A stretch of 64,000 bases of DNA from Rubellimicrobium arenae. Its GTDB lineage: Bacteria > Pseudomonadota > Alphaproteobacteria > Rhodobacterales > Rhodobacteraceae. This document shows positions 45,877 to 53,270 of the stretch, in pieces. Each line of letters opens with the position of its first letter. The first letter of the stretch is position 1. The translations under genes were made by a program, and so were the position numbers. The notes under the pieces are model-generated. The model was given only the letters and a program-made list of their open reading frames with translations, was not told the DNA's origin and did not search any database. Location of the stretch: contig NZ_JAFMST010000012.1 in assembly GCF_017916275.1 (NCBI RefSeq), positions 62,001 to 126,000 on the forward strand. Reading direction: 5' to 3'.

Positions 45877-46787
45877 TCCCGATCACCTTCTCCCCCGACG
45901 TCGAGACAGCCCGCGCATCGGGGACTCCGATCGTGGCGCTCGAGTCGACGATCATCACCCACGGCATGCCCTGGCCCCGCAACGTCGAGACGGCGCGGCG
46001 GGTGGAGGCGGAGGTGCGGGCCAACGGCGCAACGCCGGCGACGATAGCCGTTCTCGCCGGCAGGCTCCATGTTGGCCTGTCGGAGGATGAACTGGAATCG
46101 CTGGGCCAGGCGCGCGACGTGGCCAAGCTGTCGCGGGCCGATTTTGCCGCCTGCCTGGCCCGTGGCGGCAACGGCGCGACCACCGTCGCGGCGACGATGA
46201 TCGCGGCCCGGCTCGCCGGGGTCGAGGTCTTCGCCACCGGCGGCATCGGCGGCGTCCACCGGGGGGCCGAGACGAGCTTCGACATTTCGGCGGACCTGCA
46301 CGAATTGGCCCAGACGCCCGTCACCGTCGTCGCGGCCGGGGCCAAGGCCATCCTCGACCTGCCCAAGACCCTGGAAGTGCTCGAGACGCTCGGCGTCCCC
46401 GTCATCGCCCTCGGGCAGGACGAGCTTCCGGCATTCTGGTCCCGCAGCTCGGGGCTGAAGGCTCCGTTGCGGATGGACGACCCCGCGCAGATCGCCGCCG
46501 CCCACCGGATGCGGGCGTCCATGGGCCTGCCCGGCGGCCAGCTCGTCACCAACCCCATCCCGGCGGCGGACGAGATCGCCTCGGACGTCCTCGCGCCCTC
46601 CATCCGGCAGGCCCTGCGCGAGGCCGAGGAGCGGGGCATCGCGGCCAAGGCGGTCACGCCGTTCCTCCTCCAGCGGATCTTCGAGCTGACGGAGGGCCGC
46701 AGCCTCGAGGCCAACATCGCGCTGGTCCTGAACAACGCAAGGCTCGCTGCGCGCATCGCTGTGGAACTGGGCAGGATGCCGGCCTGA
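45873..46787 (+). CDS. psuG: Pseudouridine-5'-phosphate glycosidase
   Basis: A 304-residue enzyme cleaving pseudouridine 5'-phosphate to uracil and ribose 5-phosphate. Conserved stretches are IVALESTIITHGMPWPRNVE, TIAVLAGRLHVGLS, LARGGNGATTVAATM, VFATGGIGGVHRGAE, VVAAGAKAILDLPKTLEVLE and NPIPAADEI; the catalytic lysine is in GAKAILD. It overlaps psuK by four bases, so the two salvage steps are translated together. Confidence 0.95.
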   Translation: MIPITFSPDVETARASGTPIVALESTIITHGMPWPRNVETARRVEAEVRANGATPATIAVLAGRLHVGLSEDELESLGQARDVAKLSRADFAACLARGGNGATTVAATMIAARLAGVEVFATGGIGGVHRGAETSFDISADLHELAQTPVTVVAAGAKAILDLPKTLEVLETLGVPVIALGQDELPAFWSRSSGLKAPLRMDDPAQIAAAHRMRASMGLPGGQLVTNPIPAADEIASDVLAPSIRQALREAEERGIAAKAVTPFLLQRIFELTEGRSLEANIALVLNNARLAARIAVELGRMPA

Positions 46788-46881
46788 CGCAGTCGTGCCC
46801 AAGCGCGGGGCGACGGGCGTGTTGCGGCCCGGGCCGGGGCTGGCCTAGAACGCTCGGGACCGAACGTCCAAGGCCCTCGCC

Positions 46882-47652
46882 ATGCATCCTGTCGATCTGC
46901 CGCCCCGACCGCCGCGCCAGCAGCACTGGCTGGTGACGCGCATCCTCGGGGCCTTGCGGAACAACTTCTTCGCCGGGGTCGTGGTGATCGCGCCCATCGG
47001 CCTGACGGTGTGGCTGATCTGGACGGCGGTGGGCTGGGTGGACAGCTGGGTCATGCCTTTCGTGCCCCGGTACTGGCATCCGGATTCGATCGTGAACCGG
47101 ATGATCGGCAACGCCCCCGGCAGCCCCGACTGGATCGAGGTGAACGTCCGGGGCGTGGGCGTGGTCGTGTTCCTCGTGTTCACCGTCCTGATCGGCTGGA
47201 TCGCCAAGGGCCTGATCGGGCGGTCCCTTCTCCGCAGCGGCGAGGATCTGGTGGGCCGCGTGCCGGTCATCCGCTCGATCTACAACGCCGTGAAGCAGAT
47301 CTCGGAAACCGTCTTCACGCAGTCCGACGCCCGCTTCGAGAAAGCCTGTCTTGTGGAGTTCCCGCGCAAGGGGGCCTGGTCCATCGCCTTCATCTCGGCC
47401 CCTCTGCGCGGCGAGATCCGGCATCGGCTGATCCAGGAGTTCGGGGACGACGAGATGGTGACGCTGTTCAAGCCCATCACGCCGAACGCGACGACGGGCT
47501 ACCTGCTGTTCGTGCGAAGGTCGGAGATCATCGAGCTCGACATGTCTCTGGAAGATGCGGCCAAGCTCGTGATCTCCGCCGGCCTGGTCTATCCGGGAGA
47601 GGCTGTCAGCAGCGCCGGAGAGGTCACACCGCCTGCGGCCCCATCCCTCTGA
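46882..47652 (+). CDS. DUF502 membrane protein
   Basis: A 256-residue protein with two N-terminal membrane segments (FFAGVVVIAPIGLTVWLIW and GVGVVVFLVFTVLIGWIAKG) and a soluble C-terminal part. Within it VPVIRSIYNAVKQISETVF, VEFPRKGAWSIAFIS and TPNATTGYLLFVRRSEIIELDMS are the DUF502 hallmarks. Members are widespread inner-membrane proteins of unknown function. It starts at ATG 46882, about 95 bp after psuG, probably on its own promoter. Confidence 0.9.
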   Translation: MHPVDLPPRPPRQQHWLVTRILGALRNNFFAGVVVIAPIGLTVWLIWTAVGWVDSWVMPFVPRYWHPDSIVNRMIGNAPGSPDWIEVNVRGVGVVVFLVFTVLIGWIAKGLIGRSLLRSGEDLVGRVPVIRSIYNAVKQISETVFTQSDARFEKACLVEFPRKGAWSIAFISAPLRGEIRHRLIQEFGDDEMVTLFKPITPNATTGYLLFVRRSEIIELDMSLEDAAKLVISAGLVYPGEAVSSAGEVTPPAAPSL

Positions 47653-47866
47653 GGGGCCTGCCGAGAGCGGGGCCCGAGAGGCGTCTCCAAGACTGCAGGT
47701 CACGATCCCGTCCGGGGTGCGGCCAGCCTTCGGGGCCGCCCTTAAGGGTGCGTGATGCCATCCCACCGCAGGGCTCCTCCGGCACGGGCGAGACCCTTGG
47801 AGAGTGAGCGAGGTCTGTCGTGCCGCCCCAAGGCCCCTGCGACGCCTCCCAGACCGCCTGCGCGGG

Positions 47867-48652
47867 TCAGAGCGCCGTCCAGCCCCCGTCCACGCTGATC
47901 GTGGTCCCGGTGATCTGTGCCGCCGCGTCGGAGCACAGGAAGACCGCCGTGCCTCCGATCTGCTCGACCGTCGCGAACTGGCGGGACGGCTGCCGCGCCA
48001 GCATGACCTCCCGGATCACGGTCTCCCGGTCCATGTTGTGGGTCTTCATCTGGTCGGGGATCTGCGCCTCCACGAGCGGCGTCAGCACGTAGCCCGGACA
48101 GATCGCGTTCACGGTGATGCCCTGCCCGGCCGTCTCGAGCGCGGCGGTCTTGGTCAGCCCGACGACCCCATGCTTGGCCGCCACATAGGCCGCCTTGTAG
48201 GGCGAGGCCGTCAGCCCATGCGCCGAGGCCACGTTGACGATGCGCCCCCATCCCTTCGCCTTCATTCCGGTCAGCGCCACTGCCGTGGTGTGGAAGGCGG
48301 AGGACAGGTTGATGGCGAGGATCATGTCCCAACGCTCGACGGGAAACTCCTCGAGCGGCGCGACATGCTGCACGCCGGCGTTGTTTACCAGGATGTCGCA
48401 GGTCCCGGCCTGCGTGACCAGGGCCCGGCACTCCTCGCCCTTGGACATGTCGGCGCGCACATAGCGGGCCTGCACCCCGAACTCCTCGGCCAGGGACCGG
48501 GCCAACTCGTGATCCGCCGCGGCGTCCGTGAACGAATTCAGGACGACGTCCGCCCCCGCTTCTGCAAGAGACCGGGCGATCCCGAGGCCGATGCCCGAGG
48601 TCGATCCGGTCACGACGGCGGTCCGGCCGGACAGGGGGCGGGCAGAGGTCAT
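47867..48652 (-). CDS. bdhA: D-3-hydroxybutyrate dehydrogenase
   Basis: A 261-residue short-chain dehydrogenase. Cofactor loop TGSTSGIGLGIA, NNAGVQHVAPLEEFP and the catalytic YKAAYVAAKHG (Tyr/Lys) are present, with the C-terminal ITGTTISVDGGWTAL. NAGVQHVAPLEEFP is characteristic of 3-hydroxybutyrate dehydrogenases, which oxidise 3-hydroxybutyrate released from PHB to acetoacetate using NAD. AAGGAG six bases before ATG 48652 decides the start. It is a lone gene. Confidence 0.9.
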   Translation of the reverse strand: MTSARPLSGRTAVVTGSTSGIGLGIARSLAEAGADVVLNSFTDAAADHELARSLAEEFGVQARYVRADMSKGEECRALVTQAGTCDILVNNAGVQHVAPLEEFPVERWDMILAINLSSAFHTTAVALTGMKAKGWGRIVNVASAHGLTASPYKAAYVAAKHGVVGLTKTAALETAGQGITVNAICPGYVLTPLVEAQIPDQMKTHNMDRETVIREVMLARQPSRQFATVEQIGGTAVFLCSDAAAQITGTTISVDGGWTAL

Positions 48653-48877
48653 CGCATGCTCCTTCATGTGCTGCCGCAGCATCATAAGGTGGTGAGACGT
48701 GGTCGCAATGGGCGTAATTCCGCCGATCATCCGCCACAATGATGGCGAATTTCGGCTCAGGACAGGTTTCACGCGGAAACTCAGCGAGCCCACCCAACGT
48801 CTTGGGCCTGTGGACAAACTGTGGTGGCCGACTCACGTCGGGGCGCGCCTTGACGTGATTCGTGCCCCCGTTGTAGG

Positions 48878-48900
48878 TGCACCGGCGGCCGGCCGGTGCA
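48878..48900. repeat. Perfect inverted repeat (hairpin)
   Basis: TGCACCGGC and GCCGGTGCA around a 5-nt centre, GGCCG. A TTGACG at about 48850 on the plus strand could be a -35 box for a transcript entering it. No T-run follows, so the role is unclear. Confidence 0.5.
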
Positions 48901-48973
48901 TACGCGGCAGGCGCGACTACGCGAGATTCCTAAGAAATCGGGTGAACTTGGCCAGCACCCCTGGCCAGGGCAC

Positions 48974-49001
48974 AAAAAAACGCCCGCCGAAGGGCGGGCG
49001 T
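48974..49001 (-). terminator. Rho-independent terminator on the minus strand
   Basis: Minus-strand AACGCCCGCC pairs with GGCGGGCGTT across CTTC, followed by seven T residues. This is the clearest intrinsic terminator in the window, yet no protein gene on the minus strand ends just upstream of it, which points to a small RNA. Confidence 0.85.
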
Positions 49002-49049
49002 TGAGTTGTTGAGGCAGGTTTCATACAGGCAAGAAACCTATCGAGCAGT
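48974..49049 (-). ncRNA. Candidate small RNA of about 75 nt
   Basis: On the minus strand a TATAAA (49061-49056) is followed about 7 bases later by the predicted start. The transcript would contain a stem AGGTTTC / GAAACCT with a 10-nt loop (around 49027-49050), a linker CTGCCTCAACAACTC and the strong terminator. The layout is that of a trans-acting Hfq-dependent regulator. The -35 region is weak (TAGCGC at 17 bp), so the promoter is the least certain part. I do not recognise a known family. Confidence 0.5.
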
Positions 49050-49160
49050 GACCTCTTTATAGGCGTTCTGCAGTCGTTGCGCTAGCCAAAAGTTTGATTT
49101 CGCGGGATGGCACGCGTAACGTCGCCCAACTCGAACAGGCCACGAAAGAGAGCAGCCACC

Positions 49161-50990
49161 ATGAAACCGCAGTTCGCGTTCTGCCTTACCCGGGGGGTGG
49201 CCCTGCTCGCGTTCCTGGGGACCACCGCCTGGGCCGAGCCCATGCACGGACTGGCCATGTACGGGGAGCCCGCCCTGCCCCGCGACTACGATCACCTGCC
49301 CTATGCGAATCCCGACGCCCCCAAGGGGGGCGAGGTGATCTCGGCCGAGGTGGGGAGCTTCGACAGCCTGAATCCCTACGTCCTCAAGGGGAAGGTTCCC
49401 TGGCAGCTGACCTTCCTTACGACCGAGTCCCTTATGGGACGTTCCCTTGATGAACCCTTCACTCTGTACGGCCTTCTGGCCGAGTCGGTGGAGGTCGCGC
49501 CGGACCGGAGCTGGGTGGAGTTCACGTTGAACCCGAAGGCCCGTTTCTCGGACGGAAATCCGGTGACGGTCGAGGATGTGATCTGGTCGTTCGAGACGGT
49601 CGGCACCGAGGGCCACCCCCGCTACCAGACGTTCTGGCAGAAGGTGAAAACGATCGAGCCGGTTGGGGACCGGGGCGTCCGCATCACCTTCAGCACGGCC
49701 GACCGGGAGCTCGTGATGCTGGCCGGCCTGAGGCCGATCCTCGAGAAGAAGCAGTGGGAGGGTGTCGACTTCGCCAACTCCGACGGGCTCGAGATGATTC
49801 CGATCACCTCCGGCCCCTATGTGGTCGAGTCGGTCGACCCCGGACGTTCGGTGATCCTGCGGCGCGACCCGGACTACTGGGGCGCCGACATCCCGTTCCG
49901 CCGCGGCACCATGAACCTTGACCGGGTGCGGATCGAATTCTTCGGAGACGAGACCGCCGCCTTCGAGGCCTTCAAGACCGGCGAGGTGAACATCGTGCGG
50001 GAAACCAATCCCGTCCGGTGGGAGACCTCCTACGATTTCCCGCTCGTGCAGGACGGGCGCGTCATCCTGAGCGAGATCCCGAACCAGCGACCCACCGGGA
50101 TGACGGGGCTCGTCATGAACACCCGCGAGGCTCTGTTCTCGGACATCCGCGTCCGGGACGCCATGGAGCTCGCCTTCAACTTCGAGTTCATCAACGAGGC
50201 CATGACCGGCGGCAAGCAGCCCCGGATCACCTCCTATTTCTCGAACAGCCCCTTGGGCATGACCGAAGGCCCCGCCGAGGGCCGCGTGCGCGAGTTCCTG
50301 GGCGAGTTCCAGGCGGACCTGCCGCCGGGCGCCCTGGAGGGCTACAGCCTGCCCGAGAGCGACGGCTCCGAGCGCAACCGGGCCAACGTGGCGCGCGCGC
50401 TCGACGCCCTGGAGCAGGCCGGATGGACCGTGGGCGAGGATGGCCTCTTGCGGAACGCCCAGGGCGAGCCCTTCGCCTTCGAGATCCTGCTCGAGAACGG
50501 GTCGTCCGAGGTGGCCTCGATCGTGGACATGTATGTCCAGGCGCTCGGACGGCTGGGGATGCAGGTCACCGTGAACTCGGTCGACTCCGCCCAGTACAAG
50601 GAGCGGACCGATTCCTACGACTTCGACATGACCTACTACCGGCGGGCGCTGTCCTTGTCCCCCGGCAACGAGCAGACGCTCTACTGGGGGTCCGCGACCG
50701 CGGACGAGCCCGGCGGACGCAACCTCATGGGGGCGAAGTCTCCGGCCATCGACGGCCTGATCGACCGCCTTCTCACGGTGGAGTCGAACGAGGACTTCGT
50801 CGCGGCGGCCCAGGCGCTCGACCGGGTGCTGACGGCCGGGCGCTACGTGATCCCGTTCTACCAGTCGAACAACGCGCTGATCGCCCATTCCACCGAGCTG
50901 AAGTATCCCGAGCGCCTGCCCATCATGGGCGACTGGCCCGGCTGGCAGCCCGACGTGTGGTGGTGGGAGCCTCAGGGCAGCGGAAACTGA
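49161..50990 (+). CDS. YejA-like periplasmic oligopeptide-binding protein
   Basis: A 609-residue family 5 solute-binding protein. A signal peptide (GVALLAFLGTTAWAEP) is followed by LAMYGEPALPRDYDHLPYANPDAPKGG, a motif typical of YejA, the binding protein of the YejABEF microcin C/peptide importer. It continues FDSLNPYVLKG, VWSFETVG-like IWSFETVG and PYVVESVDPGRSVILRRDPDYWG. Usually yejB, yejE and yejF follow; here the next gene is an opposite-strand regulator, so the permease and ATPase must be elsewhere. ATG 49161 is chosen because it gives the signal peptide. Confidence 0.88.
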   Translation: MKPQFAFCLTRGVALLAFLGTTAWAEPMHGLAMYGEPALPRDYDHLPYANPDAPKGGEVISAEVGSFDSLNPYVLKGKVPWQLTFLTTESLMGRSLDEPFTLYGLLAESVEVAPDRSWVEFTLNPKARFSDGNPVTVEDVIWSFETVGTEGHPRYQTFWQKVKTIEPVGDRGVRITFSTADRELVMLAGLRPILEKKQWEGVDFANSDGLEMIPITSGPYVVESVDPGRSVILRRDPDYWGADIPFRRGTMNLDRVRIEFFGDETAAFEAFKTGEVNIVRETNPVRWETSYDFPLVQDGRVILSEIPNQRPTGMTGLVMNTREALFSDIRVRDAMELAFNFEFINEAMTGGKQPRITSYFSNSPLGMTEGPAEGRVREFLGEFQADLPPGALEGYSLPESDGSERNRANVARALDALEQAGWTVGEDGLLRNAQGEPFAFEILLENGSSEVASIVDMYVQALGRLGMQVTVNSVDSAQYKERTDSYDFDMTYYRRALSLSPGNEQTLYWGSATADEPGGRNLMGAKSPAIDGLIDRLLTVESNEDFVAAAQALDRVLTAGRYVIPFYQSNNALIAHSTELKYPERLPIMGDWPGWQPDVWWWEPQGSGN

Positions 50991-51033
50991 CCAGACCGGC
51001 GGGGTCCCTTCGACCGGCCCCGCCGCGCGCCCT

Positions 51034-51657
51034 TCAGGCCAGGGACGTCACCCAAAGGATGGTGGCGTCGTCCTGGCTGATCGAGACGACGTTGTGGCCC
51101 ATCGAGGCGTCGTAATAGGCGCTGTCCCCGCGCTTCATCTCCACGGGCTCGTAGAACTCGGTGTAGAGCCGGATGGCGCCGGTCAGGACATAAAGGAACT
51201 CTTCCCCTTCGTGCCGGACCCAGCCGCCGAACTCCTCAAGCTTGCGCGCCCTGACCCGCGCCCGGTAGGGCAACATCTGCTTGCGGGTCAGCGTCTCGGC
51301 CAGCAGTTCATGCTCGTAGGTCGTGGTGAGCTGGGCCGTCCCCTCGCCCGCCCGCGTCACGGCCATGCGCCCGTTCACCTGCGCGCGCGGCGCGGGCGTG
51401 AAGAGCTGCGGCACCGAGATCCCGAGTCCCACGGCCAGCTTCTTGAGGGCATCGTAGGTCGGGGACATCTGCCCGTTTTCGATCTTCGACAGCGTGGACC
51501 GCGCCAGACCTGCCTGGGACGCCGCCTGCTCCAGCGTCCAGTCGCGGGCGCGGCGCAACTCGCGGACACGCGCGCCAAGGTCGATCGGAGGCGCATGGTC
51601 GACCGAGCCGTCGGCGCGGGCGATGCGGATCAGGGATTTGGGGTCGCTGCCAGCCAT
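51034..51657 (-). CDS. XRE-cupin transcriptional regulator
   Basis: A 207-residue regulator: an XRE helix-turn-helix (LGARVRELRRARDWTLEQAA, then RSTLSKIENGQMSPTYDALK) at residues 27-82 and a C-terminal cupin (KLEEFGGWVRHEGEEFLYVL, then VEMKRGDSAYYDASMGHNVV). Such proteins bind small metabolites in the cupin barrel and often control amine, amino-acid or sulfonate metabolism. AAGGAG four bases before ATG 51657 fixes the start. It is convergent with the yejA-like gene, which may or may not be its target. Confidence 0.88.
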   Translation of the reverse strand: MAGSDPKSLIRIARADGSVDHAPPIDLGARVRELRRARDWTLEQAASQAGLARSTLSKIENGQMSPTYDALKKLAVGLGISVPQLFTPAPRAQVNGRMAVTRAGEGTAQLTTTYEHELLAETLTRKQMLPYRARVRARKLEEFGGWVRHEGEEFLYVLTGAIRLYTEFYEPVEMKRGDSAYYDASMGHNVVSISQDDATILWVTSLA

Positions 51658-51775
51658 GCCGCTCCTTACACGACGGCCACCCGCCCACGCAACGCCGGCC
51701 CTGACGCAGCGAAAGGCCCGCCGGCGTCCTTCAGGACTTCTACTGATCGGGGCCGCCAACCCGTGGCGCAGGCGG

Positions 51776-53176
51776 TCATTGCGCCGACAGCAGCGTCACG
51801 GCCTGCCTGCGCGCTCCCGGCTCGTCCAGCAGAGGGAACTCCTCATGAGCCTCCATCCGCGCCTGGACATCCGGCCTTTCCAGCAGCGGATCGTTCAGCC
51901 GGGTGACGAGCGCGAGACGCTCGGCCGGCACGTCGGGCGTTCCAACGGTCAGGAGCGTCAGATCCAGCCCATGCTCCCGGAGGACGAGATTGCCCGCCAC
52001 GTGGACGTTGTTGAGGACGAGGGACAGCCCCTCCCCTTGCAGTTGCGCCAGCCGGGCGGCGACCGGACCGAAGTCGAGCCAGCGGTTGCTGGAGCTCGGC
52101 CCCAGGAACGCCGAGGCCGGCAGGAGCACCAGCGCCAGCAGCCAGAGCGCCGCCTCCGTTCCCGCCAGCCCGCGACGGGCGCGCTCGGTCAGCCGGGGCC
52201 AGAGCGCGAGCACCGCGACGGGCACGAGGCCGGACGCCATCGGCATCAGCCAGATATGGTCCACCTCGGTCGACCTCGTGGCGAGGATGCCGACCCAGAG
52301 CAGCAGCAGCGACAGCCCCGAAGCCAGTCCGTAAAGCCGGACGCCCGGCGGCAGCGCCGACCCGGGACGGCGGCGCGCGGCCAGCCAGAAGCCACCCAGG
52401 ACAAGCAGAGGCAGGATGAAGAAGTTCAGCGTGGCGAAGGCCAGAGCCCCCGTCCCGACAAGCCGGGCCTGGAGCCCGGATTCGGTCGCGAACTCCAGCT
52501 TGCGGATGCCGACGGTGGACAGCTCCGGGTTTCGGAGCATCCACAACAGGACCGGGACATTGATGAGCAAGGCCACCAGCACGGCGGCGCAGGTCGGCCC
52601 GGGTCGGATGCGGCGGCGCCATTCCGGCAGGATCAGGGCCGCCCCCAGCAGGGCCGCCGCCCAGACCAGGAAGTTCAGCTTGGACAGCGTGCCGATACCG
52701 ACGGCCAGGCCCAGCAGCAGGTAGTCGCGCCAGCGCCCGCTCTCGAGAGCCCGCACGGCGATCCAGGTCGCGGCAACGGCGACCAGCATGGCCAGCGCCG
52801 TATGGGTCAGGGCGCGTTGCGCCTCCCAGACAAGCGACGCGATCAGGCCAAGCGACAGCGCGGCGACCCCCGCCTCGGCCGAGCCGGCCTCGCGCCGCAG
52901 GAAGCGGTACAGGAGCACGACGGTCCCGAACAGCAGCGCGTTCTTGAAGACGGCCAGCGCCAGGACGTTCTCCCCCAGGACCTGGAACACGCCCCATTGC
53001 AGCCAGAAGTAGAGGGGCGGCTGGGGGCCATAGCCCCAGGCGAGGTGGCGGGCGAAGAAGAACGCCTCTGCCTCGTCCCAGTTCAGCGACAGCCCGAAGG
53101 CCCAGCGCGACAAGGCCTGGAGGAGGAAATAGACGGCGAAGACCGTGATCCAGCGCGCGTCGATGGTCCTGGACAC
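51776..53176 (-). CDS. GT39-type membrane glycosyltransferase (ArnT-like)
   Basis: A 466-residue polytopic membrane protein with about ten hydrophobic segments. The N-terminal loop LNWDEAEAFFFARHLAWGYG holds the acidic motif of GT39/PMT enzymes (D-E pair), followed by PQPPLYFWLQW. These enzymes transfer sugars from polyprenyl phosphate to lipid A, lipoteichoic acid or proteins; the acceptor is unknown. The start is GTG 53176, preceded by GGAAGGGA. It lies downstream of mfd on the same strand with a 94-bp gap. Confidence 0.8.
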   Translation of the reverse strand: MSRTIDARWITVFAVYFLLQALSRWAFGLSLNWDEAEAFFFARHLAWGYGPQPPLYFWLQWGVFQVLGENVLALAVFKNALLFGTVVLLYRFLRREAGSAEAGVAALSLGLIASLVWEAQRALTHTALAMLVAVAATWIAVRALESGRWRDYLLLGLAVGIGTLSKLNFLVWAAALLGAALILPEWRRRIRPGPTCAAVLVALLINVPVLLWMLRNPELSTVGIRKLEFATESGLQARLVGTGALAFATLNFFILPLLVLGGFWLAARRRPGSALPPGVRLYGLASGLSLLLLWVGILATRSTEVDHIWLMPMASGLVPVAVLALWPRLTERARRGLAGTEAALWLLALVLLPASAFLGPSSSNRWLDFGPVAARLAQLQGEGLSLVLNNVHVAGNLVLREHGLDLTLLTVGTPDVPAERLALVTRLNDPLLERPDVQARMEAHEEFPLLDEPGARRQAVTLLSAQ

Positions 53177-53270
53177 CTGAGATTCCCTTCCGGTCCGCCT
53201 GGGCGGCGGCCTAGCACGGCCGGACGGGCGCCCGCAAAGGGGCGCTCCGCCTCGCCGTCGCGTCACGCCG

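Larger units (their letters stand above)
48653..49160. other. 508-bp intergenic region between bdhA and the yejA-like gene
   Basis: No believable protein gene is present. The region holds the bdhA promoter, a 23-bp palindrome (48878-48900), a strong minus-strand terminator with a T7 tail (48974-49001), the candidate small RNA that this terminator would end, and the promoter region of the gene at 49161. The frame at 48699-49004 lacks family features and coding character. Confidence 0.6.

Noticed and set aside
48699-49004. 101-codon open frame upstream of the yejA-like gene
   Set aside because: Poor codon order, no motif, and it runs through the terminator hairpin.
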